Of a stretch of DNA of 64,000 bases, positions 17,416 through 26,480 are shown one piece after another. The notes under the pieces were generated by a model. That model was not told where the DNA came from. It saw only the letters and a program-made list of their open reading frames with translations, and did no database searches. The stretch is from Micrococcales bacterium (GTDB lineage Bacteria; Actinomycetota; Actinomycetes; S36-B12; UBA10799). Numbering within the stretch: the first letter of the stretch is position 1; each line of letters starts with the position of its first letter. Where the stretch lies: positions 3,707 to 67,706 of the forward strand of contig JADJCR010000009.1 of NCBI GenBank assembly GCA_016703125.1. Reading direction: 5' to 3'. Made by a program: the position numbers and the translations under genes.

Positions 17416-17421
17416 CGGCGC

Positions 17422-18168
17422 GTGTGGCGTGCCGGTGTGATCGCGGTGCTGCTCGCCGCCTGCGCCGGCCCAACCGCCGATCCGTTGTCGGTCAGCCTGT
17501 ACCAGACCCGCAGCGACACTCCTCTGGACAAGGTCGAGATCCAGGTCACGAACACCGGGCCGGAGAAGATCACCGTGCAACGGGCGGAACTCCGGTCGCC
17601 GCGGCTGTCGGGCAGCGCTGCGTGGGAGGAGGGCGTCGAGGTCGCTCCCGGGGCAGCGGTCGATCTGAAGGTCGCGCTGCCGGCGCCGCGCTGCGACGTC
17701 GATGCGGGTGCCACTGATGACGTCGTGCTCACTGTGGACGGCCGTACGGTCACCCTCGCCGCGCCGGACCGGCTCGGTCAGGTGGGTGCCTACGTGCGCC
17801 AGCGCTGCTTCGAGCAGGCCGTGGCGCAGGCGGCTGTGATCCGGGTGGACGCGGTGACGCGCCGGGGGATCAGCGTGGTCGTTGATGCCGGTGACGCGCG
17901 GGTCGGAGCCTTGGGCACCACGATTCTGTTCGCGCCCGTGGATCGCCTGGCTCTTGCCTCCCGACCGGGGGACGCCGGAGTCCGCGAGGTGGCGCTGGCC
18001 CCGAACCGGTGCGACGCTCATGCCCTCGGGGAGGACAAGCAGGGAACGTACTTTGGGGTGGAAGTGACCCTTGCCGACGGCCGGTCGGGGACGTTCACAT
18101 TCGGGGTCGACACGGTGCAGCGTGCCCAGTTGTACCGGTTGTACGCGCGGGACTGCGGACTCTCGTGA
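17422..18168 (+). CDS. Hypothetical lipoprotein
   Basis: The 248-residue protein starts MWRAGVIAVLLAACAG, a short lipoprotein signal with Cys14. The mature part looks like a beta-rich, Ig-like fold (VEIQVTNTGPEKITVQRAEL) and has three further Cys residues that could form disulfides. No family is recognised. I prefer GTG 17422 over GTG 17404 because it gives a clean signal peptide and sits six bases after a -10 box. Its stop overlaps the glycosylase start (GTGA). Confidence 0.7.
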   Translation: MWRAGVIAVLLAACAGPTADPLSVSLYQTRSDTPLDKVEIQVTNTGPEKITVQRAELRSPRLSGSAAWEEGVEVAPGAAVDLKVALPAPRCDVDAGATDDVVLTVDGRTVTLAAPDRLGQVGAYVRQRCFEQAVAQAAVIRVDAVTRRGISVVVDAGDARVGALGTTILFAPVDRLALASRPGDAGVREVALAPNRCDAHALGEDKQGTYFGVEVTLADGRSGTFTFGVDTVQRAQLYRLYARDCGLS

Positions 18169-19067
18169 TCGAGGTGGAGTTCGGCCAGCCCCGCGACGTG
18201 TCCGCGATGCTCGGGGTGCTGCACCGCGGGGGCGGGGATCCGGCCTTTCAGCGACTGCGCGACGAGGTCTGGATCGCGGGGCTGGGGGCCGAGGGTCCGG
18301 TGACGTGGCGGCTGGCGCCGGTGCCAGGCGGGGTTGTGGTGCGGGCCGCGGGACCCGGCGCGCGATGGGCGGCCGACCATGTGGACCACCTGCTCGGCAG
18401 ACATGACGACGCATCCGGCTTCGAGCCGGTGCATCCGCTGCTGGTGCGGCAATGGCGCCGGTACCGGGCCACACTGCGCGTTCCGCGCAGTCTGCTCACG
18501 TGGCAGACCATGCTGGCCGCGGTGCTCGAACAGCGAGTGACGGGGGTGGAAGCGCGGGGGGCGTGGCGGGCCCTGGTCACCGAGCACGGGACTCCCGCTC
18601 CGGGGCCGGCGCCCGAGGGTCTGCGGGTCCCCCCGGGGCCGGAAGCCGTTCTCCGTGTGCCGTCGTGGGACTGGCGGCGGTACGGCGTGGACCGGCAGCG
18701 GGTGGCCGCGGTGCGGGAGGTGGCGCGGTCGGCGCATCTGCTGGCCCGGGCCGAGACGCTGCCTCCCGCGCAGGGACGCGACCTGCTCACGGCCATCCCC
18801 GGGGTCGGTGCCTGGACGGCCGCCGAGGTCAGCGCGCGGGCGTTCGGGGATGCCGATGCGGTGAGTGTGGGGGACTACCACCTCGGCCGCAATGTGACCT
18901 ATGCGCTGACCGGGCGCACCGACGGCAGCGATGCCGACATGCTGGACCTGCTGGCGCCCTACGTCGGGCACCGGCAGCGCGCCGTGCGCTTGATCGAACT
19001 CGCCGGGGTGCTCGTGCCGCGTCGGGGCCCGCGCATGAGGATGCCGGGACCCACTCGCGGTCGCTAG
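18165..19067 (+). CDS. DNA-3-methyladenine glycosylase, AlkA/HhH-GPD type
   Basis: The 300-residue protein carries a HhH-GPD DNA glycosylase domain. The helix-hairpin-helix reads LLTAIPGVGAWTAAEVSAR, followed by the catalytic Asp in VGDYHLG (Asp237). The N-terminal 110 residues resemble the AlkA accessory domain. It should remove alkylated bases and start base-excision repair. It is translationally coupled to the lipoprotein gene, with no evident functional link. Confidence 0.85.
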   Translation: MIEVEFGQPRDVSAMLGVLHRGGGDPAFQRLRDEVWIAGLGAEGPVTWRLAPVPGGVVVRAAGPGARWAADHVDHLLGRHDDASGFEPVHPLLVRQWRRYRATLRVPRSLLTWQTMLAAVLEQRVTGVEARGAWRALVTEHGTPAPGPAPEGLRVPPGPEAVLRVPSWDWRRYGVDRQRVAAVREVARSAHLLARAETLPPAQGRDLLTAIPGVGAWTAAEVSARAFGDADAVSVGDYHLGRNVTYALTGRTDGSDADMLDLLAPYVGHRQRAVRLIELAGVLVPRRGPRMRMPGPTRGR

Positions 19068-19070
19068 CCT
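19065..19070 (+). promoter_or_regulatory. -10 box for leaderless DinB-family mRNA
   Basis: TAGCCT lies six bases before GTG 19077 and overlaps the stop codon of the glycosylase gene. Confidence 0.55.
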
Positions 19071-19076
19071 GGGCCG

Positions 19077-19571
19077 GTGCGCACACATCCGTCCCCCAGT
19101 GGCCCCGAGCGCGACCTGCTCGACGACTTCCTCGACTTCCACCGGGAGACCTTGCTCGAGAAGTGCATGGACCTGTCGCCGGAACAACTCGGCCTGCGAT
19201 CGGCCGCACCGTCGCAGTTGTCGCTGCACGGACTCGTGCGCCACCTGGCCCGGATCGAGCGCTGGTGGTTCCGGATCTGCATGTGCGACATGTCCCTGCC
19301 GGGACTGTTCGTCTCGCGGGAGCACCCGGATGGGGACTTCGAGGAGATCGACCCAGCGCGGTGGGCCGACGATCTGCAGGTCTATCGCGGTGAGGTGGCC
19401 GCGGCGCGCGACGCGGTTCTGACCTTGTCGCTGGACGACGAGGCCGCCCGGGGGCCACACGGCACAGTCACCCTCCGGTGGATCTACCTGCACATGATCG
19501 CCGAGTACGCCCGGCACAACGGGCACGCAGATCTGCTGCGCGAACGCATCGATGGTCGCACCGGTTTGTGA
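19077..19571 (+). CDS. DinB family protein (DUF664)
   Basis: A 164-residue four-helix-bundle protein of the DinB/YfiT-like superfamily. SLHGLVRHLARIERWWF and WIYLHMIAEYARHNGHADLL supply the three metal-ligand His positions. Some members are thiol-dependent transferases for mycothiol or bacillithiol; most actinobacterial DUF664 members are uncharacterised. The start is a leaderless GTG. Confidence 0.87.
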   Translation: MRTHPSPSGPERDLLDDFLDFHRETLLEKCMDLSPEQLGLRSAAPSQLSLHGLVRHLARIERWWFRICMCDMSLPGLFVSREHPDGDFEEIDPARWADDLQVYRGEVAAARDAVLTLSLDDEAARGPHGTVTLRWIYLHMIAEYARHNGHADLLRERIDGRTGL

Positions 19572-19610
19572 CGGGGCGCCAAGTGCCGGGCTCCACGCGC
19601 CGGGCTCCAC

Positions 19611-19842
19611 GCGCCGGGCTCCAGCGCAAGGCGGGAGTGATGCGGATGGGTGGGAGTGGTTCTGCGCGGTTGGATCGCTCCCGGGTGTCCGGTTCGCTCC
19701 CGGGTAGCGGTTTCTCTCCCCGGTGGGGGGCGTTGCTGGCGGCGCCGGGCTCCAGCGCAAGGCGGGAGTGATGCGGATGGGTGGGAGTGGTTCTGCGCGG
19801 TTGGATCGCTCCCGGGTGTCCGGATGGCTCCCGGGTAGCGGT
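19611..19842. repeat. Intergenic repeat R1: two 101-bp copies, 131-bp period
   Basis: Copies at 19611-19711 and 19742-19842 differ at two positions. Each contains GGGAGTG ... CGCTCCC hairpin arms and a doubled CGCTCCCGGGT. The core TGGATCGCTCCCGGGT recurs at R3 (49 kb), and ATCGCTCCCGGGTGTCCG at R2 (40 kb). The element follows the DinB gene's 3' end; the remaining DNA to 19969 holds only the promoter region of the MFS gene. Confidence 0.9.
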
Positions 19843-19969
19843 GGCGGTGGCGAGGGCGCGGCGGTGCGGCACCCATGTGACGCGGGTCACCGGATCCCGC
19901 TCTCCCCGGCGGGAAGCAATTGCCAGCCGGTGCGGTTGACGCTGAGGTTGAACCAGCGTCAGGAGCCCC

Positions 19970-21468
19970 ATGTCAGAGGAAGTGTCCGAGAAAACAGTCA
20001 CACCGGTGTCGGACCCCAACCGATTCAAGGCGCTGTTCGTCATCGCCATCGCGCAACTGATGATCGTGCTCGACGCCTCGATCGTGAACCTCGCCATCCC
20101 CAGCGCCCAGGCTGATCTGGGCATCGCACCGCAGGACATCCAGTGGGTGGTCACCGCGTACACGCTGGCCTTCGGCGGCTTCTTGCTGCTCGGCGGGCGT
20201 ATCGCGGACTTCACCGGACGAAAGCGCACCTTCACCATCGGCCTGCTCGGTTTCGCCTTGGCCAGCCTGCTCGGCGGACTGGCGACGAACTCGGGGCAGT
20301 TGTTCGCCGCGCGCGGGTTGCAGGGAGCGTTCGCCGCGCTGCTGGCGCCGTCGGCCCTGGCCTTGATCACGGTGACGTTCCACGACCCGAAGGAGCGCGC
20401 GAAGGCCTTCGGGGTGTTCGGTGCCATCTCCGGCGGTGGGGCGGCGATCGGCCTACTGCTCGGCGGGGTGCTCACCGAGTACCTGTCCTGGCGCTGGTGC
20501 CTGGTGGTCAACACACCCATCGCGATCATCGCCGCGCTGCTCGCGGTGCGGTTCGTGCGCGAGTCGAAGGCGCACGGCGACACTTCCTACGACATCCCCG
20601 GCGCGATCACGGTGACCGGTGGCCTGCTGGCCTTGGTCTACGCGTTCACGCAGGCGGCACCCGCGGGCTACGAGGACTCCGCGCACTGGACCGACCCGAC
20701 GACGCTGGCGTGGTTCGGCCTGGCGGTGGTCCTGCTGACAGCGTTCTTCGTCATCGAGAGCCGGTCGTCGCACCCGCTGCTGCCGCTACGGGTCATCCGC
20801 GACTCCAACCGGGCCGGCGCGTACATCTCCACGCTCATGGTCGGCGCCGGGATGTTCGCCATGTTCTTGTTCCTCGGGATCTTCCTGCAGACGATCCTCG
20901 GGTACTCCCCGGTGCGCGCCGGACTGGCCTTCCTGCCGTTCAGCGTGGGGATCATCCTCGGTGCCGGGGTGGCGTCGAACCTGCTGCCCAGGTCGGGCCG
21001 CGGCCGATGATGCTCCCCGGCCTGATCGCCGGGGCGGCCGGGATGCTGTGGCTGGCGCAGTTGCAGCCCGACTCGGCCTACCTCACCCACGTGCTGCCGG
21101 CCATGGTCGTGATGAGCCTGGGCATGTCCTTCGTGTTCATCCCGACCGCCACCGTGGCGCTGCACGCGGTCGACCACCACGATGCCGGAGTGGCGAGCGC
21201 GATGATCAACACCAGCCAGCAAGTAGGCGGGTCGTTGGGGACCGCGCTGATGAACACCGTCGCGGTGACCGCCACCTCGGCCTACCTGGCCGCCAACGCC
21301 GCGCAGGGTCAGATGGCCATGCCAGCGGCGCTGACCGAGGGCTTCACCCAGGGGTTCTACGTCGGCGCGGCCCTGCTGCTCACCGCTGCCGTGGTGGTCT
21401 TCTTCATGATCCGAGTCGGGGCTGATGCCGCCGCGGAGGAGGACGAGGCGCCGGTCCACGTCGGCTGA
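19970..21468 (+). pseudogene. MFS drug exporter (DHA2 family), one frameshift
   Basis: The restored protein (about 499 residues, 14 transmembrane helices) is a DHA2-type proton-drug antiporter: VLDASIVNLAIPSAQADLG in helix 1, GGRIADFTGRKRTF in loop 2-3, and the GAISGGGAAIGLLLGG antiporter motif C region. The first frame stops at 21010 after LLPRSGRGR; the family sequence continues one frame over from QVGPRPMMLPGL. One G is missing next to 20991-20992 relative to the expected reading. Either the gene is a recent pseudogene or the base is a sequence error. Confidence 0.85.
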
Positions 21469-21478
21469 GCGGACGCGG

Positions 21479-21484
21479 CAGACT
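21479..21484 (+). promoter_or_regulatory. -10 box for DUF2510 membrane protein
   Basis: CAGACT, seven bases before ATG 21492; the same hexamer precedes cysK. Confidence 0.4.
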
Positions 21485-21491
21485 GGCGCAC

Positions 21492-21914
21492 ATGAGCGCG
21501 CCCGGCTGGTACCCCGACCCGGCCGGACCCGGCACCCGCTACTGGGACGGACAGGCATGGACGGACCGGCTCGCGGCGGAGAAGCCACCCGGCGAGGGCC
21601 TACCGGGTTGGGCGCTGGCCGGCTGGTTCATGCTCATGGCGCTGGCCGCGTTCGCGGGGTTCTGGTACGTGCTGCTGATGACCGCCTTCGGGTGTGACTC
21701 CGGCTGGGATGGCTGCGTTGGCGTGGGGGAGACCGTGTGGGTGGTCTACACGGGCATCTGCGCGGTCGGGCTGCTCGGCCTGCTCGTCTGGTCGCTGGCC
21801 AGCAAGTCGGCCAGCGTGCGGATCGTGGCGTTCCTGCTCATGCCCGTGGTGGTGGTGGTCGCGCTGGTGGCCTCGACCGTCGGGTACTTCATGCTGGCCA
21901 ACTGGCTGGCTTGA
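21492..21914 (+). CDS. DUF2510 membrane protein
   Basis: The 140-residue protein begins with a DUF2510 motif (GWYPDPAGPGTRYWDGQAWT, residues 5-24) and then has three transmembrane helices. DUF2510 is a short aromatic motif found at the N-terminus of many actinobacterial membrane proteins; its role is not known. A Cys pair (FGCDSGWDGC) lies in an extracytoplasmic loop and may form a disulfide. Confidence 0.85.
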   Translation: MSAPGWYPDPAGPGTRYWDGQAWTDRLAAEKPPGEGLPGWALAGWFMLMALAAFAGFWYVLLMTAFGCDSGWDGCVGVGETVWVVYTGICAVGLLGLLVWSLASKSASVRIVAFLLMPVVVVVALVASTVGYFMLANWLA

Positions 21915-21926
21915 ACCGCGTCGCGC

Positions 21927-21932
21927 CAGAAT
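21927..21932 (+). promoter_or_regulatory. -10 box for GH13 glucosidase
   Basis: CAGAAT inside GCGCCAGAAT, six bases before GTG 21939; the same ten bases precede the hydrolase gene at 45636. Confidence 0.45.
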
Positions 21933-21938
21933 CAAGAC

Positions 21939-23562
21939 GTGCCCGACTCCCCGTGGTGGCAGTCCACCACCATCTACCAGGTCTACCCGCGCTCTTACAT
22001 GGACTCGAACGGCGACGGGATCGGCGACCTGCCGGGCATCATCGGCAAACTCGACTACCTGCAGGACCTCGGGGTCGGGACCGTGTGGGTGTCCCCGTTC
22101 TTCGCCAGCCCGCAACTCGACGTGGGGTACGACGTCACCGACTACGAGGCGGTGGCCGAGGAGTACGGCACGCTGGAGGACGCGCAGCGGCTCATCGACG
22201 AGTGCCACGCGCGCGGCATGCGGGTGATGTTCGACCTCGTGCTCAACCACACGTCCGACCAGCACCCGTGGTTCCAGCGCTCCCGCGCCTCGCGCACCAA
22301 TCCGAAAGGCCGACTGGTACATCTGGGCCGACGGCCGCGGCAAACACGGACGGCGCCCGCCGAACAACTGGCGCTCGGCGATGGAGTTCACCTCCGCCTG
22401 GCAGTATTCGCCCATCCGCCGGCAGTGGTACTTGTGCTCGTTCCTGCCGTTCCAGCCCGACCTCAACTGGCGCCACCCCGAGGTCAAACAGGCCATGTTC
22501 GACACCGTGCGCTTCTGGCTGGACAAGGGGGTGGATGGCTTCCGCCTGGACATCTTCGGGCAGATCATGAAGGACCCCGGACTGCGCAACAATCCGGTGC
22601 GTCCGCGCATGTACAACGGCTTCCCGCGGCTCACCGAGCGGGTCCACACGGAGAACACCGCCGACAACGTGCGACTGGCCAAGGAACTGCGGGCGGTGTG
22701 CGCGCAGTACCCGGGCGACCGGGTACTGCTCGGCGAGGTCTTCGGCCCGCCCGCGGTGCTGAAGTCCTTCCTCGGTGACGACGACGGCCTGCAACTGGTG
22801 TTCCTCTTCGACTTCCTCACCTACCAATACGACGCCGCGTGGTTCCGCCGCACGATCGAGGAGTTCGAGCGGAACTTCGCCGAACCGCAGCAGCCGACGT
22901 ACGTCCTGGAGAACCATGACCGGTCGCGCACCATCGACCGGGTCGGCGGGGATCCGGCGAAGGCACGCGTGCTGGCCGTCATCCTGCTCACGGTGCGTGG
23001 GGTGCCGACGATCTACATGGGCCAGGAGATCGGGATGAGCAACACCGCGCTGCGGTTCAAGGACGCCCTCGACCCGATCGCGTCCAGCGTGTTCCGGCGT
23101 GTCCCGCAGTTCGTGGTCGACCGGATGTCCGAGCGGCTGAACAGTGACGAGATGCGCACGCCCATGCAGTGGGACGCCAGTGCCAACGCCGGTTTCAGTC
23201 ACGTCGGTGCGCAACCGTGGTTGCCGGTCAATCCGGACTACCCACGGGTCAATGTGGCGACTCAGCAGGCGCAGCCGGACTCGATGCTGCACCTGTACCG
23301 GCGACTGCTGCACCTGCGCCGGGAGAACGCGGCCCTGCGTGAGGGATCGCTGGCGATGCTGGAAGCCCTGCCGCCGGACGTGCTCGGATACCGGCGCAAC
23401 GAGGTGCTGGTGCTGGCCAACCTCGGTCAACAGCCGGCCGCCGTGCGGTATGCCGGCGAGGTGCTCGCGCAGACCGGCCAGGTGGCGGTGGGACCGGGGC
23501 GGACCACGCTGTTCCCGGACAGCGCGGTGGTGCTGCGCACGGTGGTCCCGCGGATGTCCTGA
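21939..23562 (+). pseudogene. GH13 alpha-glucosidase, one frameshift
   Basis: The restored protein (about 541 residues) is a glycoside hydrolase family 13 oligo-1,6-/alpha-glucosidase. It has YQVYPRSYMDSNGDGIGDL, the nucleophile Asp in GVDGFRLDIF, the acid/base Glu in LLGEVF and the stabilising Asp in ENHDRSR. It would release glucose from short alpha-glucosides in the cytoplasm. One extra G at 22308-22309 shifts the frame: NPKG replaces the expected NPKADWYIW. All catalytic residues lie in the second frame, so the truncated product would be inactive if the shift is real. Confidence 0.87.
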
Positions 23563-23661
23563 GCCGCGCCGGCGGACCGGGGAGGGGTTCCACCGTGCAG
23601 GATTGCTCCCGCCCTGCCCGCGGTCCGGGTCGAAGCGCTGCGCAGAGCCCGCCCGCCGACC

Positions 23662-23667
23662 TAGGGT
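23662..23667 (+). promoter_or_regulatory. -10 box for WS/DGAT
   Basis: TAGGGT, six bases before GTG 23674. Confidence 0.5.
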
Positions 23668-23673
23668 GGCGGT

Positions 23674-25047
23674 GTGGACCGACTGAGCATTCTCGATGAC
23701 CTCTTCGTCGTCCTCGAACGCGACAACTTGCCCATGCACATCGGTTCGCTGCTGGTCTTCGACGGCCCGCCACCGGCGTACGAGGACCTGTTGGCCCACG
23801 TCGCCGCGCGCCTGGACCGACTGCCCCGCTACCGCCAGGTGATCCGGGAGGTGCCGCTCAACCTCGGCATCCCGACATGGCAGGACGACGTCCACTTCAA
23901 CCTCGAGTACCACGTGCGCCACACGGCCCTCCCGCACCCGGGTGATCGGGAACAACTGCGGGCGCTGGCCAGCCGACAGCTATCCCACCGCCTCGACATG
24001 CACCGGCCGCTGTGGGAGATGTGGCTGATCGAGGGCCTGCAGGAGGGGCAGTTCGCCATCCTCAACAAGATCCACCACGCGATGGTGGACGGCCTGTCCG
24101 GCTCCGACATCATGGAGACGCTGCTCGACCCGTCCCCGGAGGTGACCGCACCGTCGCTGTCGCAGTGGCAGCCGAGCGCGCCGCCGTCCACCGCCAGCGT
24201 GCTGGCCGGTGCGGTCGTCGACACCGCCCGTGTCGGGCTGGGGCGGCTGGGACACCTGGCGGCCGATCTGTCGTCGCCGCGCGATGCCATGAACAAGGCC
24301 GCTGCCGCGGTGGTCGGCACCCTGCGCATCGGCGAGACCCTGGCACACACGGAGGACCACCTGCTCGGCCAGCCCGGCCCGCACCGGCGCTGGGCATGGG
24401 CCAACGGTGACCTGGGCGCGGTCAAGCAGATCAAGAACCGGCTCGGCGGCACCGTCAACGACGTGATTCTGACGGCCATCACCAACGGCTACCGGGAGTT
24501 CCTCCTCGGCCGCGAACCGGACCTGCCGGAAGCGGCTTTCGTGCGGACCATGGTCCCGGTATCGACCCGGCCCCAAGGCGCCCCGAAGGGTGGCAACGAG
24601 GTCGCGGTGATGTTCGCCGACATGCCGGTGGGGCTCGCTGATCCGATTGCCCGCTTCGGGGCCATCCGCGAGCAGATGCAGCACGCCAAGCGCAGCGGCA
24701 CGGTCGAGGGGATCGACTCCCTGATCGAGAACGCCGTATTCCTGCCGCCGGCCCTCTACGCCGCGGGAGCACGGCTGGCAGCCCGGACCCCGCAGCCGGC
24801 AGTGTCGACGATCACGACGAATGTGCCTGGGCCGCAGCAGCAGCTCTTCATGCTGGGCAGGCCCATGCTGCAGATGCTTGGGTACGTGCCGCTGGGGATG
24901 AACCAGCTCGTCACAGTCGCGATCGTGTCCTACAACGGACAGATCTGTTGTGGCATCACCGCCGATTACGACCGCATGCCCGATGTGCAGGTGCTGGCCG
25001 GGGGTATTGAGAGCGGACTGGCGGAGCTGACCGACCTCGCGGGTTGA
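23674..25047 (+). CDS. Wax ester synthase/diacylglycerol acyltransferase (WS/DGAT)
   Basis: This 457-residue protein is a bacterial WS/DGAT of the actinobacterial type. The catalytic HHAMVDG motif begins at His134, and the NDVILTAITNG helix and PQPAVSTITTNVPGP C-terminal motif are present. It esterifies acyl-CoA to diacylglycerol or a fatty alcohol, giving storage lipid at the membrane. It is monocistronic with a leaderless GTG start. Confidence 0.93.
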   Translation: MDRLSILDDLFVVLERDNLPMHIGSLLVFDGPPPAYEDLLAHVAARLDRLPRYRQVIREVPLNLGIPTWQDDVHFNLEYHVRHTALPHPGDREQLRALASRQLSHRLDMHRPLWEMWLIEGLQEGQFAILNKIHHAMVDGLSGSDIMETLLDPSPEVTAPSLSQWQPSAPPSTASVLAGAVVDTARVGLGRLGHLAADLSSPRDAMNKAAAAVVGTLRIGETLAHTEDHLLGQPGPHRRWAWANGDLGAVKQIKNRLGGTVNDVILTAITNGYREFLLGREPDLPEAAFVRTMVPVSTRPQGAPKGGNEVAVMFADMPVGLADPIARFGAIREQMQHAKRSGTVEGIDSLIENAVFLPPALYAAGARLAARTPQPAVSTITTNVPGPQQQLFMLGRPMLQMLGYVPLGMNQLVTVAIVSYNGQICCGITADYDRMPDVQVLAGGIESGLAELTDLAG

Positions 25048-25106
25048 CCCCTGGCCAGTGGCCGATGTGGGACGAACGGGGGATGCGCTCGCGCAAAGGC
25101 TGGGCC

Positions 25107-25112
25107 TACCTT
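25107..25112 (+). promoter_or_regulatory. -10 box for the Lys-rich secreted protein
   Basis: TACCTT, seven bases before ATG 25120. Confidence 0.45.
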
Positions 25113-25119
25113 CGCGGTT

Positions 25120-25458
25120 ATGAACAGATGCGGGCGGACATTGACCGGGACGATGATGAGTGCGGCCCTGGCCGCCGGTTTGCTGCTGGGGGGTGCCTCC
25201 GTCAGCACCGCGGCTACGGAGACTGCCGTGACTGTGGACCGGCCGAGCCCGAAAGAGCGCCCCGGTCCGGGTGAGCGCCCCGACCCCCGCTGTGACCGTG
25301 CCGAGCAGGGACTGGCGCGTGCCAAGGCCGACGTGAAGACGGCGCGCCAGCGACTGAAGGCGGCCCCCAAGAAGAAGAAGCCGGCCAGGAGGGCAGCCGT
25401 GAAGTCCGCGAAGCAGACTCGTGCCTCGTGGAAGGCGCGCGTCAGCCAGTTCTGCTGA
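25120..25458 (+). CDS. Small secreted lysine-rich protein
   Basis: The 112-residue protein has a signal peptide (MMSAALAAGLLLGGASVSTAA), a Pro-rich stretch (PSPKERPGPGERPDP) and a strongly basic C-terminal half with KKKK and several RA/KA repeats that would be helical. Two Cys residues (positions about 70 and the last residue) could pair. I recognise no family. It might bind nucleic acid or an acidic cell-wall polymer; that is a guess from charge. Confidence 0.65.
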   Translation: MNRCGRTLTGTMMSAALAAGLLLGGASVSTAATETAVTVDRPSPKERPGPGERPDPRCDRAEQGLARAKADVKTARQRLKAAPKKKKPARRAAVKSAKQTRASWKARVSQFC

Positions 25459-25505
25459 CCCCCCGGGGGACCCACGCGCCCGGCTCAGTGCGGTACACCT
25501 GAATC

Positions 25506-26480
25506 GTGGTGGAGATGGATGTCCCGGGGCCGCGGACGCCCGAGCAGCGCCGCGCGGGTGACCCCATCCCCTTGGCCCGGCTGCTACCCAAGCCGGTGCA
25601 TTTCGTCATGGCCGGTGGGGGTGCGCACGGGGCAGTGCAGTGGGGGGCGCTGCAAGCCCTCAGCCAGACGGACCTCGTCCCCGACGCTGTCATCGGGACT
25701 TCGGCGGGTGCATTGACCGGCGCCATCCTCGCCGAGGACCTCGCCTCCGGCGTCCATCGCCTGGCCTACGTCTGGGGCCAGATCAACATGTCCTTCCTCA
25801 CCGGTGAGAAGTGGTTGGCGCGCGGGATCGCCCAGGTGCGCTCGCCCAGCCTGGTGGCCAGCGCCACCCAGGAAGCGACACTGAAGTCGATCCTGCACAC
25901 GGATCGCATCGAGGACCTCGAGGTGCCGTTCGGAGCGGTCGCCACGGATCTCGCCACCGGCATGCCGGAAGTCTTCGACACCGGCCTGCTGATCCCTGCC
26001 CTGCTGGCCTCCTCGGCCATCCCGGGGGTGCTGCCACCAGTGCAGATCGGGGATGGTCACTACGTCGACGGTCTCGCCTCGGCCAACTTGCCCGCCATCC
26101 CGTCTTTGCAGCGCGGCGCGGGCAGCATGGTGGTGCTGGACACCGGCGCCAGAACTGCCGGGGAGGCCGGGATCACGCCGGGCAGGGTTCTGGGGCGGGT
26201 CGCGGCGATCATGGCGGCCAGTCAGCGCCGCCGGCAGTTGCGCGAGGCCGCAGCCAACGTTCCGGTGTTTTTGCTGCTCACGCCGAACGACCTCCGTGGC
26301 TCTTTGGAGTTCGCCGGGACCATGGGGGCCGGTGTGTCGGGTTATGCCATGGCGCGCAGCTACTTGGCCGATGTCGTACTGCAGCAGCGCCGCCGCTTGC
26401 GCCCAGGGCTGTATGCCCGCGCCGACGACCACGGCCTCAGCGCGGACCTGCTGGAGTCGCTGCGCGAGGTGCGGCGATGA
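25506..26480 (+). CDS. Patatin-like phospholipase 1
   Basis: This 324-residue patatin-family hydrolase has the oxyanion loop MAGGGAHGAVQWGAL, the nucleophile in IGTSAGAL and the catalytic Asp in YVDG, so the Ser-Asp dyad is complete. Patatins hydrolyse acyl ester bonds of lipids. The start is GTG 25506 (ATG 25515 is possible). Its stop overlaps the start of a second patatin gene (ATGA). Confidence 0.9.
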   Translation: MVEMDVPGPRTPEQRRAGDPIPLARLLPKPVHFVMAGGGAHGAVQWGALQALSQTDLVPDAVIGTSAGALTGAILAEDLASGVHRLAYVWGQINMSFLTGEKWLARGIAQVRSPSLVASATQEATLKSILHTDRIEDLEVPFGAVATDLATGMPEVFDTGLLIPALLASSAIPGVLPPVQIGDGHYVDGLASANLPAIPSLQRGAGSMVVLDTGARTAGEAGITPGRVLGRVAAIMAASQRRRQLREAAANVPVFLLLTPNDLRGSLEFAGTMGAGVSGYAMARSYLADVVLQQRRRLRPGLYARADDHGLSADLLESLREVRR

